A stretch of DNA of 64,000 nucleotides from Ariolimax columbianus. Lineage: Eukaryota; Mollusca; Gastropoda; Stylommatophora; Arionidae. Under the pieces are notes generated by a model. It did no database searches. It saw nothing but the letters and a program-made list of their open reading frames with translations, and had not been told where the DNA came from. Below, piece by piece: positions 32,690-44,251 of this stretch. The stretch's first letter is position 1. Each line of letters opens with the position of its first letter. A program made the position numbers and the translations under genes. The stretch lies in the NCBI GenBank assembly GCA_036924085.1, contig JAVGWX010000011.1:42163470-42227469 (forward strand), in the 5' to 3' direction.

Positions 32690-32960
32690 TTGTTGTTACA
32701 ATCAGGCGTGACGGTCATTGACTGCTTTATTTACAAAGAAACTGTGAAGATGAGAAACTATGCTGAAGAGGGTGGGATAAACGAAAATAGTGGATGAGGT
32801 TGGTCGAAGCTTATTCGTGCTGAGTTGAATTAACTCGTAACGACGTTCCTTTGGTAGAGGGTTACAGTGGCTCCTGTTATATCCCGACGTGTACTTGGGA
32901 TGTAGACTAATTGAGATCAAGATCCACTTCCATAAGAGAGACAACTCTGATCATAAACAA
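32690..32960 (-). mobile_element. Possible solo LTR (weak)
   Basis: On the minus strand a ~260-bp segment ends in GATTGTAACAACA, has an AATAAA about 35 bp upstream, and starts near TGTTTATGATCAGAG. This resembles an LTR with a polyadenylation signal, but no second LTR, primer site or gag/pol is present in the window. It could be unrelated DNA. Confidence 0.2.
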
Positions 32961-35900
32961 CTGCTGCCTTGCAGATAGGCTGGGGACAGCCAAAGGCTAA
33001 GGAGGGCATCCCTACAGAAACGCCTGTTGAAATCAGATGAACGGGGCCGTAAGCCTAACAAAACAGTGCAACGTAAATCGCAGCATGATGACAGTACAAC
33101 CGATTAGAAAAACGTATGGCGCTCATCCTGCGGAGTCCCGCCAGGCAGCGATAGTGCCGGGCCTCACGCCTCGAAGGGGCCAACCCTTGACTACTGGTGG
33201 TCACCCACCCATGTGTCGTGGAGTCAAGGCACATGGCTATGGAACAACTTCTATTGACCAAAAACTCAAGACCCTCAAGATACTACAGTGGAATGCGGAG
33301 GGAGTCATTAACAAAAAACTTTCCCTAACACATCACCTGCACGAAGGTAAGATTGACGTGGCATGTATCCAGGAAACGCACCTCAACAATAATCACAAAT
33401 TCTCAATCAGAGGATACCAGACCTTCCGTCTCGATAGAGAAGGCCACAAAGGAGGGGTCCTGATACTGACCAGAAACTGCATACCGAGTAGCGCGGTAAC
33501 TGTCAAGCACACCGGACAAGCAGAAATTGTAGGAGTTGACATAATGGCACAAGAGACGAAGCTCCGCATTTTCAATCTGTACGGACCACCAAATAGAGAC
33601 CTATCGCTCTCGAGTATGGAGGTCAGAGACTCCAACTGCATAGTAGTTGGAGATTTCAACAGCCACTCGGAGAGATGGGGATACTCTGACACAGACAGCA
33701 GAGGTGACGAAGTGGAAGATTGGGAGATAGATGCAAATCTCTCCCTAATCAATAGGCCGGAGGATAGCCCCAGCTTCTATTCAAGAACATGGCATACCAC
33801 CTCGACTCCAGATTTGGCCTTCTCCACACAGGATATACACCACAAAATAGACCGCCAGGTGCTAAACCAACTGGCAGGTAGCGACCACAGGCCGATCAGG
33901 CTAACCATTGACATGGAAGTAGGCCCACAGGAAACAAAACCGCTCCCACGTTGGAATTACAAACGAGCCGACTGGGACAGATTTGCAATCCTGACAGATG
34001 GGCTGTGTGAAACCATCAACACACGAAACACCAAAATGAAGCCCATGGTGGAGAGCCTAAGCAAGGCAATAATGCAAGCCGCCACTGAAACCATCCCTAG
34101 AGGAGCTAGGAAAAACTATAAGCCCTACTGGAATGATGAGTTACAGAAAGTGGAAGATGCAGTAGCAAATGCTAGGAACATGGCAGAGCGAGAACAATCC
34201 ATGGAGGCAAACATCGCCCTCAAAGCCGAGGCGGCGAAATACAAACACACTCTTAAGCAAACAGCAAGAGAAAGCTGGAAAAATAAAACGGAAAGCCTAA
34301 ACCTGGACAAAGACGGCAACAAGCTATGGAAGCTAGTCAGAGCCATGAACGACGAAACCCCGTCAAACAAACATATCACCATCAAGCAGGGCGAGAACTT
34401 GATCACAGGTAAGAAAGCCGCAAACGCTTTTGTCGATCACTATGCCAGAGCAAACCACATCGAGGTCCCTGCAGACAAGCATACAGACATTAGCGAAGAG
34501 CTAAAGGGGCACGAAAACATGAATGCGGCACCTGAAGAGCACATGATGGCCAAATTAACAATGAGCGAAATGGAAGAGGCTATGAGAACATTAAAGAAAA
34601 GGAAATCTCCAGGAAAAGACGGGATAACAAACGAAATGCTGATGGGGCTGGGCCAAACAGCGAAGAGGAAACTGATATCGGTCCTGAACCAAAGCTGGAA
34701 AAGGGGAATTGTACCCCAGGCATGGAAAGACGCAATACTGGTACCAGTACCAAAAACAGGAAAGGACAAAACAGATCCAAATGGATATAGGCCCATCAGC
34801 CTACTGAGCTGTGTCGGCAAGCTGATGGAACGGATGATAAACACCAGACTGATGTGGCATCTGGAAGAAAAACGAATACTAATTCCACAGCAAGCCGGCT
34901 TTAGACAGCACAGATCCACTGAGGACCAGGTCATCCTCATAGCCCAGGAGATAGAAGATGCCTACCAGGCACAGAAACACACAGTAGCTGTTTGGGTGGA
35001 TCTGGAAAAGGCATTTGACAAAGTCTGGAAAGACGGACTTAGAGTAAAGCTAAGAAGAAGTGATGTGTGTGGGAAAATGTACAAGTGGATCAACCACTAC
35101 CTCAAACAAAGAACGGCCAGTCCAAGTACAAGGGCAAATGAGCAAAAAAGGTGACACTCGAGCAGGGAGTACCCCAAGGGGGAGTACTGTCACCCACACT
35201 CTTCCTGGTATATATAAACGATATTACAAAGAATATACTAAGAAGAGTCCATAGCTCAATGTTTGCAGACGATCTGGCTATGTGGACCTCTGAAAAGAAT
35301 CTCACCATAGCGAGAAATCGGATGCAGACGGCCCTAACATTGCTGGAAGAGTGGGCGAACTCATGGCTGGTCAAAATAAACGAGGAGAAAACCACATGCA
35401 CAATATTCTCGCTTTCATTAAAACCCCAAAATACCAAATTAAGTCTAAATGGCAAATTCCTGCAGCCAAACAACAACCCAACCTATCTGGGAGACACATT
35501 TGATCGGCGCATGACATGGAAAAGTCAGATTGAGAGAAACCGAATGAAAGCCAGAGAAAGAATGGCAATCATGAGGAAACTTGCTGGCACAAGCTGGGGA
35601 GCAGACGAAGGCATACTAAAGAAACTGTACACTGGAAGAGTGAGACAGTTCTCGAGTATGGCATTGCGGCATGGACAACAGCAGCGAAGGCGAACTTCGA
35701 TAAAGTTAGCAAACTTCAAAACCAAGCCATGAGAATTATAACAGGTGGCATGAAGTCAACGCCAATTGTAGAACTTGAAAAGATTACAAAACTGCAATCC
35801 ATGACCGATAGAAGAGACTGCAGAGCCCAGCTGCAGTCAGAGAAACTCCGAAGACTGACCGACCATCCAATGCACCAGAGAATAAACAATTTGGGAAATG

Positions 35901-36962
35901 GGAAACTAAAGCGGAGAAACTTTGCAGAAATAGCCAAAGCAAAGATGCACGAAGATCCCATAAACGCACTAACAACACCAAAGCCCATCACTACTGTACG
36001 AAAACCTACCTGGAGGCAGGGTATATTTCCAGAGGTGGTAGAAAATATACCAGGTATTGGAAACAAAAACTGCCAGACTGAAAAAGAAAGAAGAGATACT
36101 ACCCTAAGCTTCATATCGAAAAGCTACCCAAGCATGGACTGGGCCCATGCATACACCGACGGTTCTGTAACAAACACTACACAGAACGGAGGGGCAGGAG
36201 CATTCCTGAACCTACCAAATGGAAGACAAATAACACTGTCATTCGCTACTGGTAAGTACACAAGCAATTTCAGGACGGAGGCAGAGGCACTGAGGGCGGC
36301 AGTGGAAGAAATGGTGACACACAGTGAAAATGAAAGCCATATAGTCCTGCTTACAGATGCTCTCGCCGTAGTCACAGCGCTAAAAAGCCAGAAAAACACT
36401 GAGCTTAATGACTTAAGAGCAGCACTCTGCAAACTGTGCCAGTAGTCCGCACCAAAAAGGGTAGTGGTACAGTGGGTCCCATCACACTGCAACATCCAAG
36501 GCAACGAGGAGGCAGACAGACTGGCAAAAGAAGGTGCAAGACTACCACAAACAGATACTAGTATGACGTACGAAGAGTCAAAACGGCTTATCAAAGCCAG
36601 ATACATGACCAAATGGGAAACCGAACATACTGGTTACCCCAAAAACGATGCCTATTACCAGTTGAACCGAAGAGAGCAGGTCGTTGTCTTCAGACTTCGC
36701 ACTGGCCACAATAGACTGAGGTACCACCTCTTCAACAAATTGAAGGTAGGGTGTACCGACGAATGCCCGTGCGGTACTGGTAAAATTACCGCTGAACATC
36801 TGCTGCAGAACTGCCCGACATACGAGGATCAGAGAGAGCAGATGTGGCCATCACCAGTGGAACTGCAAGACAAGCTGTATGGCAGTGGCGACAGCCTCAG
36901 GATGACCGCCGCTTTTTTCGAAAAAATAATGGTTACTGTCTGACTGCGTACGAAGAAGAAGA
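32960..36962 (+). mobile_element. Near full-length LINE (EN-RT-RNase H), 3' (GAA)n tail
   Basis: Element with a 5' leader (CTTGCAGATAGGCTGGGGAC, AAGGCTAAGGAGGGCATC) before the ORF at 33037, the coding region to 36943, a very short 3' UTR (CTGACTGCGTAC) and a GAAGAAGAAGAAG tail where SINE-A begins. No separate ORF1 is visible. RNase H plus APE endonuclease in one ORF fits the I/Nimb/LOA-like group, but the clade needs phylogeny. The left boundary is uncertain. A second copy lies at 38866-39706. Confidence 0.9.
33037..36943 (+). pseudogene. LINE polyprotein: APE endonuclease, reverse transcriptase, RNase H (broken)
   Basis: About 1,300 codons. EN residues 80-290: ILQWNAEG (82-89), IQETHL with catalytic Glu 113, VVGDFNSH (203-210), STPDLAFS, GSDHRP (281-286). 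RT: RKSPGKDGITNEML (about 522), NGYRPISLL (582), AGFRQHRSTEDQ (620), VWVDLEKAFDKVW with Asp 655, then QGVPQGGVLSP and MFADDLAMW (FADD about 35262-35275). RNase H: AYTDGS (Asp codon 36158), TEAEALRAA, LLTDALAVV, then VQWVPSHCNIQGNEEADRLA. C-terminal knuckle CPCGTGKITAEHLLQNC. Breaks: frame changes near 35117, at the A run near 35148 and near 35650, plus TAG at 36443 where the 39-kb copy has CAG. All catalytic residues are present, so it died recently. Confidence 0.93.
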
Positions 36963-36965
36963 AGA

Positions 36966-37325
36966 AGATCAAGATCCTGAGCAGTGCATCAGTTGTAACG
37001 GTCAGCGACCTAAAGCTGACTGCTAGCGTCAAAGTCAGCGACACAGATCTGCCAAAACCTTCTGCGCCATCAGGTGGTGATCCTGGATAGCGGACATCAA
37101 CTGGACAGATTGGCTAAGGAGAAATGATCTAGGAGATAAGGCAAACCCGGTACCCACAATTTTCATGTGGAAGTGGGATGTGCCGGACCGAAAGGTACAC
37201 ATATCACAGACAAGCTGTATACTACAACACAACGCTTTCCGTTCTCAGGACTACATTCTGCTACTTGCAAAGCTCCTTTCAGGGTTTGGTAGGGGAAGCT
37301 TGAGAACCAACGAAGCAGAAGAAGA
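36966..37325 (+). mobile_element. SINE-A abutting the LINE (GAA)n tail
   Basis: GATCAAGATCCTGAGCAGTG begins directly after the LINE tail. The body has AGATTGGCTAAGGAG, GTGCCGGACCGAAAGGTAC and CAACGCTTTCCGTTCTCAGG, and ends AACGAAGCAGAAGAAGAC. AGAAGAAG is present at both edges, so the target duplication is ambiguous because it overlaps the LINE tail. Confidence 0.85.
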
Positions 37326-38435
37326 CTAATTCCAGACTCCTCAGAAAGGTAACTACTATGAGGATTGCACTGTTGATCCCCACCTCATTCGCCGTACCAC
37401 GCTTACTCTTTGTTCCAGAACAGGTGATGAAATACAGGAAAACAGGAGGATCCACATTTGTTAATCATGGATTACAATTAACAGAATATCGCAGTCTTTA
37501 AAAGAAATTTTCATTCGAGTTTATACTGGTAGTAAATTTAGGTCGCTTACCCCGAAAACCGCCGCGCAGTGTGCTGACTACACTTTTCTACCACTGATCT
37601 AATCTAGTCTAATCTACTAATCTAAACTTATGTAATTACGACCACTACATAATATGAAGGTAGTTACCTTGCTTACTGCGTGTCTATCTCAACTGCCTCT
37701 CTCCGTCGCCTAAATCTCAACTCAAATCTGCCTCAACTGTACATCTTCGTCGCCTGCTCTCCACTGAGCGTCTATTTCGAACGTGTTCTCCTGTGAAATG
37801 GTTCTCAACTCAAATCTGCATGACTCTGTCGCATGCTCTCAACTGAGTACATGATAGTGTTCGTATCTAATCTCTGAAGTCTTTTCTCTCCGCCGTTTAC
37901 ACTCCACTGAGCGTCTTTTTAGAACCTCTTCTCTAGTAATGATCTAAGTCGACCGCTCTCCACGGCCTATCTCATGTTATCTCTTCTCAAGTAATGATTG
38001 AAGCGAAATGTTCTCTCTCTCTCTCTCTTTGTTTCTTGCGCAATGACACAATGACAATACATATATTTATATTCCTTATCTTCATCGTCCCCTCCTCCTG
38101 CAATATTTCTAGGCTGGGTAACTCTCAGCTTACAACAAAGACATCAAGAATAACGGCGACCCTTCCATTTTCAATTCAGGTACAACTCAGGTGTATGTAT
38201 TTAGATTATTTCACACGCTGCTTTAACTATGTGCACAACTGTCGCCAACTCGACAATGACAGCTAAGTTAAAACAGGCCCAGATCACTGTGATCCAACGT
38301 TCATAATTGGTTTTGACAGTTTGAAAAAAGAGCCACTATATTATTGTAAAATCCAATTTGAAAAATAATGAAATGTCATGTTTCAAAGTGTAAACTTATA
38401 TTGTTGTTTTAGTCCCAAATTTAGGAAACTGTCCA
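37326..38435. other. Unassigned; weakly repetitive CT-rich patch 37680-37990
   Basis: CTCTCCACTGAGCGTCTTT-like and CTCAACTCAAATCTGC segments recur two or three times at irregular spacing, suggesting an old tandem repeat. (CT)n at 38012-38027. No coding motif. Confidence 0.4.
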
Positions 38436-38865
38436 CGATTAATTACGCCTTGTTCCACACATGTTGAGGAAAACTCTCTCTACCTCTCTCTCTCTCTCTT
38501 TCTCTCTTTCTCTGTGCCACACATAAGGACATAAACTCTCACTTTCTATGCAACGTATACACATACTCACATTAACTCTGTGTCTATGTGCCTCCCATAC
38601 CCACATACACACTCTCTCTCTCTGTGTAACATATACCCACATAAACTCTCTCTTCTTTCTCTGTGCCACACAAACCCACATAAACTCTCTCTCGCTCTCT
38701 CGCTCTCTCTCTCTCTTTGTTGCTCACATAAACTCTCACTCGTTCTCTGTGCCACACGCACCCACATAAAATCGCTCTCTCTCTCTCGCTGTCTCTGTTC
38801 CACACAAACCCACATACACACACACACTCTCTTTCTATCTCTCTGATGCACACATACCCACATAC
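38436..38865. repeat. CT-rich/CACATACCCACATA degenerate array, left arm
   Basis: CTCTCTCTCTCT blocks alternate with CACACATACCCACATA or CACACAAACCCACATAAA. The array resumes at 39719 after the LINE insertion and then changes strand near 39985. Confidence 0.85.
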
Positions 38866-39706
38866 TTCTTCTTCTTCTTCTTCTTCGTACGCAGTCAGAC
38901 AGTAACCATTATTTTTTCGAAAAAACGGCGGTCATCCTGAGGCTGTCGCCACTGCCATACAGCTTGTCTTGCAGTTCCACTGGTGATGGCCACATCTGCT
39001 CTCTCTGATCCTCGTATGTCGGGCAGTTCTGTAGCAGATGTTCAGCGGTCATTTTACCAGTACCGCACGGGCTTTCGTCGGTACCACCTATCTTCAATTT
39101 GTTGAATAGGTGGTACCTCAGTCTATTGTGGCCAGTGCGAAGTCTGAAGACAACGACCTGCTCGCTTCGGTTCAACTGGTAATAGGCATCGTTTTTGGTG
39201 TAACCAGTATGTTCGGTTTCCCATTTGGTCATGTATCTGGCTTTGATAAGCCGTTTTGACTCTTCGTACGTCATACTAGTATCTGTTTGTGGTAGTCTTG
39301 CACCTTCTTTTGCCAGTCTGTCTGCCTCCTCGTTGCCTTGGATGTTGCAGTGTGATGGGACCCACTGTACCACTACCCTTTTTGGTGCGGACTGCTGGCA
39401 CAGTTTGCAGAGTGCTGCTCTTAAGTCATTAAGCTCAGTGTTTTTCTGGCTTTTTAGCGCTGTTACTACGGCTAGAGAATCTGTAAGCAGGACTATATGG
39501 CTTTCATTTTCATTGTGTCACCATTTCTTCCACTGCCGCCCTCAGTGCCTCTGCCTCCGCTCTGAAATTGCTTGTGTACTTACCAGTAGCGAATGACAGT
39601 GTTATTTGTCTTCCATTTGGTAGGTTCAGGAATGCTCCTGCCCCTCCGTTCTGTGTAGTGTTTGTTTCAGAACCGTCGGTGTATGCATGGGTCCAGTCCA
39701 TGCGTG
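38866..39706 (-). mobile_element. 5'-truncated copy of the 33-kb LINE, 12-bp target duplication
   Basis: On minus it starts at MDWTHAYTDGSETN, contains the whole RNase H domain and knuckle, and ends GTACGAAGAAGAAGAAG. The flanks ATACCCACATAC at 38854-38865 and 39707-39718 are identical, although the host is itself repetitive. It is nearly identical to 36130-36960. Differences include CAG at the position of the other copy's TAG stop, GYTKND vs GYPKND, a frame break after EEMVT near 39510, and one C missing before the TTTTTTCG run near the end. High identity implies a young family. Confidence 0.95.
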
Positions 39707-39718
39707 ATACCCACATAC

Positions 39719-39985
39719 ATTCTCTCTCTCTGTTGCACACATACTCACACACATACTCTCTTTATTGCACACATACCCACATAACCACTCTGTGTTGCAC
39801 ATATACCTACATACACTCTCTCTGTGTTGCACACATACACTCTCTGTCTGTCGCACACATACCCACATACACTCTCTCTCCATCTCTGTTACACACATAC
39901 CCACATACTCTCTCTCTTTTTCTCTGTACCACACAAGCCCACATATTTTCTCTTTCTTTCTGTGCGACATACCCACATATGTGTG
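39719..39985. repeat. CT-rich array, continuation of left arm
   Basis: Same units as 38436-38865 (ACACATACCCACATACACTC, TCTCTGTTGCACACATAC). Confidence 0.85.
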
Positions 39986-40149
39986 GTTTAGTGAGGCAGA
40001 GTGTATATCTATATATAGAGAGAGTGTATGTAAATTGTGTGGCACAGAGAAGGAGAGAGAGAGAGAGAGAGAAGGAGACAGATAGTTTATGTAGTTAAAT
40101 GTGGAACAACGAGACAGAGAGTCAGCGATTCTGTAGATAATTGTGGAAC

Positions 40150-40181
<32 letters not shown>

Positions 40182-41097
40182 TATAGAAAAGAGATAGTAT
40201 TTGTTTGATGTTTAAAACACATATTGAGTAATATGTATGTATGCGTAGAGCAGAGAATATATGTGTATGTACGTGTAGAATAGAGAATATATGTGTATGT
40301 GTAGAACAGAGAATATACGTGTGTACGTGTAGAACAGAAAATGTATGTGTGTACGTGTAGAAGAGAAAATATATGTGTGTACGTGTAGAAGAGAAAGTAT
40401 ATGTGTACCTGTAGAACAGAAAATATATATGTGTATGTGTAGAACAGAGAGATATAAAGTATATGTGTGAATGTGCAGAACATAGAGAGAGATAGAGATA
40501 GTTTATGTGTCCATGTGTAGAACAGAGAGAGAGTATATTTGTGTATGTATAGTACAGAGAGAGAGAGAGAGAATGTGTGTGTATGTGTAGATCAGAGAGA
40601 GAATATATTTGTGTATGTATAGAACAGAGAGAAAGAGAGTATATATATTTATGTGTGCATGTGTAGAACAGAGAGAGATAGAGTATATTTGTGTATGTGT
40701 AGAACACAGAGAGATAGAGTATATTTGTGTAGAGCAGAGAGAGATAAAGTTCACTTGTGTATGTGTAGAACAGAGAGATAGAGAGTATATTTGTGTATGT
40801 GTAGAACAGAGAGTATATTTGTGTATGTGTAGAACAGAAAGAGATAGAGAGAGTATGTGTAGAGCAGAGAGATAGAGAATATTTGTGTATGTGTAAAACA
40901 GAGAGTATATTTGTGTATATGTAGAACAGAGAAAGAGAGAGAGTATATTTGTGTATGTGTTATACAGAGAGAGAGAGAGTATATTTGTGTATGTGTTATA
41001 CAGAGAGCGAGAGTATATTTGTGTATGTGTAGAACAGAGAGAGAGAGAGAGAGAGTATATTTAGGAATGTGTATAACATATATAACGATAAATAACG

Positions 41098-41130
<33 letters not shown>

Positions 41131-41136
41131 TATATT

Positions 41137-41220
<84 letters not shown>

Positions 41221-41345
41221 ATTTGTGTATGTGTAAAACAGAGAAAGTATATTTGTGTATGTGTAGAACAGAGGAAGAGAGAGAGTATATTTGTGTATGT
41301 ATAGAGAGAGAGAGAGAGAGAGATAGAGAGAGGTGATGATGACAG
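39986..41345. repeat. GA-rich/TATGTGTAGAACAGAG array, right arm, with (TA)n and (GA)n cores
   Basis: Units GTATATTTGTGTATGTGTAG and AACAGAGAGAGA recur about 30 times, with (TA)n at 41098-41182 and (GA)n at 41183-41217 and 41306-41334. They are the reverse complement of the left-arm units (TACACTCTCTCT, CACACATACCCACATA), so the array inverts near 39985-40015. Long open frames here are repeat artefacts. Confidence 0.85.
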
Positions 41346-42009
41346 TAACTCGTGGCCCTTTTAACATGCATAAAGATTTCAAGAAACGAAACTGTGCTTC
41401 TAAAGAGAAGAATAAATCTGACTTTCTGATAATAGAAGCAGGAAAAACAACGTGATACGCTGAGCAAATAATTATCAGTCGCGTGCATAGAATGAGAACG
41501 TGGGCCAGCTTCCGTCATATGACAGAGACATGGGGAGAAAGAAATGGGGATGCATACCGAATAATAACGTAGAACTGATATACCCGTATGTTAATGAAAG
41601 AATGAAATGTTTTCTCGTACGAGAAAACCGTAGGAAATGTAATACAGCTTGAATGTTGCTATTTTGTTCGTCAACAAAATTAATACATTGTCAATGGGTG
41701 TAGTCTTCATGCATATCACAATGACAACCTGCTTTTATTACAAGAGGAAACGTGAGTGAGAGATAAATAGACAGAGTGAGCGATGAGGAGGATTTTTTAA
41801 AAGAAAAAAAATGATATATACTCTCATGTGGAAGGATTAATGATATTGAGTGTGGCAGGTCAGATAATGTTTAATATCAGTCAGAATTTGGAATATCACG
41901 TTGGAAATAAAGAGAATGGAATTGCAGTAGATATCTCTTTATAATGGCATCATAATTGTAATTATAGAACGAACAATGTCAAATATAATAATCCTTTCTG
42001 TCTTTTTAT
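41346..42009. other. Unassigned AT-rich stretch
   Basis: Nothing recognised on either strand. Confidence 0.4.
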
Positions 42010-42191
42010 TTGTTCGTTGATGTGTCCTGCTTGGGCGTTCCAGCGTTAGGTTATGAAGCGGTTTCTTGACCGGGCCCTAGTATGTGCTTCATACAGTGAT
42101 GTTTTACTGTTTCTGTTATTTCTGCTATCCATCACTTTCATGGGAGGTCCTTGACTTTGTATCCATTGTATTTGTATTGTATTGCTTTCCG
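42010..42191 (-). mobile_element. LINE C-terminal fragment, downstream half of an interrupted copy
   Basis: On minus: RKAIQYKYNGYKVKDLP, then MDSRNNRNSKTSLYEAHTRA, RSRNRFIT. The same family is on plus at 61470-61620 (YNGYKVKGRPCKRC, TRARSRNHFIT). The upstream half of this copy is at 42861-43190, and ABR copy D lies between. Confidence 0.75.
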
Positions 42192-42860
42192 ATGGATGTT
42201 GTTTGCGAATGCACACACTGAGTAGGTTTACTCTTTTGTGCCCCTTAGAAAGAACATTTAGTGGCGGGTTGCAGTAGCTTTCCTCACATCCCGAGTGTGC
42301 TGATGAAGGTAGACCGTGGTCCTCCAGGCAGTTTGCTATGCTTGGCTTCATCTGCGTGTTACTCACTACTGCAGGACCAGGTCGATCCCTCACCTCGTTA
42401 GCCAGCCTGTTTCCATGGAGGGCTACCACGAAGCCGAGGTCAGGGTCTTAGCCAGTGTGTTTTGCCTGGCAATATGACTAACATGTCTGATCAATATGTT
42501 TTGCCTGACCATGACTAGCATGTCTGATCAATATGTTTTGCCTGACCATGACTAGCATGTCAGAACAGTATGTTTTGCCTGACCACGACTGGCATGTCAG
42601 ATCAGTATGTTTTGCCTGACCATGACTAGCATGTCAGATCAGTATGTTTTGCCTGACCATGACTAGCATGTCTGATCAATATATTTTGCCTGACCATAAC
42701 TAGCATGTCTGATCAATATGTTTTGCCTGACCATCACTAGCTTGTCAGATCAGTATGTTTTGCCTGACCATGACTAGCATGTCTGATCAATATGTTTTGC
42801 CAGACCATATGACTAGCAAGTCTGATCAGTATATTTGTGCCTGACGTTAGTTTTCTTCCC
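42192..42860 (-). mobile_element. ABR copy D inside a LINE (37-bp unit x ~10)
   Basis: The leader 42192-42450 has GTTTGCGAATGCACACACTG, GTGGCGGGTTGCAGTAGC, ATCCCGAGTGTGCTGATGAA, CGTCGAT-like GGTCGATCCCTCACC and TTGGCTTCATCTGCGTG. The array 42455-42845 has GATCAATATGTTTTGCCTGA and CCATGACTAGCATGTCT units with exact 37-bp spacing. The end reads GTTAGTTTTCTTCCC. Flanks GCTTTCCG (42184-42191) and GTTTTCTG (42861-42868) match at 6 of 8. The LINE reading frame joins across it (IPENIYRK on one side, RKAIQYKYNGYK on the other). Confidence 0.85.
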
Positions 42861-43195
42861 GTTTTCTGTATATATTTTCTGGTATTTATCATGCCACGGG
42901 TCCGAACCGTTCGGTGTGCTGTCTCTTGATAAGGTCTAGCACTGGTGTTGTACCTATTTGTCTCCTAATATCTTCGTTTCTGATTCTGTCCATTCTTGTT
43001 ACTCAAAGCATTCTCCGAAGACATTCATCTCGGTTGTTACAATGTGTGTTTTATCTTTGTTTGTTAATGTCCAATTCTTGAGCTGATAGTACAATGTGGG
43101 TATGAATATTGTGTTGTATATCGTTCTTTTTGTATCCAGTGTCAGTTGATTATATTGTAATATCGGCGGCATTTGCTCAATGATTCGACTTGCTT
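42861..43195 (-). mobile_element. LINE C-terminal fragment, upstream half of an interrupted copy
   Basis: On minus: DTKRTIYNTIFIPTLYYQL, then WTLTNKDKTHIVTTEMN, then after a shift MDRIRNEDIRRQIGTTPVLD, LIKRQHTERFGPVA and IPENIYRK. This is the ...YNTI..P.L.Y..E.WT..... EM.CLRR....R.DRIRNE.IR...G..PVLD.I...QL.WFGH order of LINEs. Confidence 0.78.
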
Positions 43196-43204
43196 TATTA
43201 CATC

Positions 43205-43575
43205 TTTGTTAGATTCTGGTTTTGCTTTTACCCATATTAGATTTTTGTTTAGCCTTTACCGATATTAGATTTTGGTTTTGCTTTTACCGATATTAGATTT
43301 TGTTTTTGCCTTCACCGATATTAGATTTTGGTTTTGCCTTTACCGATATTAGATTTTGGTTTTGCCCTTACCGATATTAGATTTTTGTTTAGCCTTTACC
43401 GATATTAGATTTTGGTTTTGCCTTTACCGATATTAGATTTTGGTTTAGCCTTTACCGATATTAGATTTTGGTTTAGCCTTTACCGATATTAGATTTTGGT
43501 TTTGCCTTTATCGATATTAGATTTTGGTTTTGCCTTTATCGATATTAGATTTTGGTTTTGCCTTTACCGATATTA
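43205..43575 (+). repeat. 28-bp minisatellite, about 13 units
   Basis: The unit combines ACCGATATTAGATTTTGG with TTTTGCCTTT. Variants replace TTTTGCC with TTTAGCC, or ACCG with ATCG. The start overlaps the LINE fragment upstream. Confidence 0.93.
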
Positions 43576-43790
43576 TATTACGTAAAATTGTTTACCTATT
43601 TTGCTTGTTTGCTTTGTTTATAATAATGTAAACTAGAAACTAACTGGTGGAGTAAAAGTGAAGAGAGAGAGAGAGCAGTTGAAGAAGAGAGCGTTAAATG
43701 GATAATGATTTATAATTGGAATAAGACAGAAAGAGAGCAGCACAAAAATATAATCTGAAAGAGAAAGAAAGAGAAGGATTTAGAGAGAGA

Positions 43791-43832
<42 letters not shown>

Positions 43833-44206
43833 TGAATAGAGAGTTATCAGTCTCGAGATAGGGTAGTGTCGTTTGCTTGTACACGGAAAGAGTTATTGAA
43901 CACATACTGGTTATTGCTTGCTGTCCAAGTGGTTCCCAAAATGTTTCGGTCCATGGCACCCTTAATGGAATATAATGTTTCCACGGCATCCCAAGTCAGA
44001 AGATACGCCTACTTACACACTAAGTGTTATTTAAATGAAAATATTGTAATGTTTCGCGATCACCTCTGTAACCAGTCACTACACTCCAGGGTGGTTCGGC
44101 ACACAGTTTGGGAACCACTGGCTTGTTCAACCCCCCCCCCCCCCACATCTACATTAACAATACTACCCCGGGTCTTCCCATCACCACCACCACCATCATG
44201 CACACA

Positions 44207-44251
<45 letters not shown>

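Noticed and set aside
32690..32960. LTR retrotransposon
   Set aside because: A possible solo LTR was noted at low confidence, but no gag, protease, integrase or second LTR is present, so no retrotransposon call is made.
34440..34940. 166-residue minus-strand frame (and others across 33.0-36.6 kb)
   Set aside because: Antisense shadow of the LINE polyprotein.
39626..40707. Minus-strand frames over 200 residues rich in Tyr, Ser, Leu and His
   Set aside because: Derived from the GA/CT and ACACATAC degenerate array. Low complexity only.
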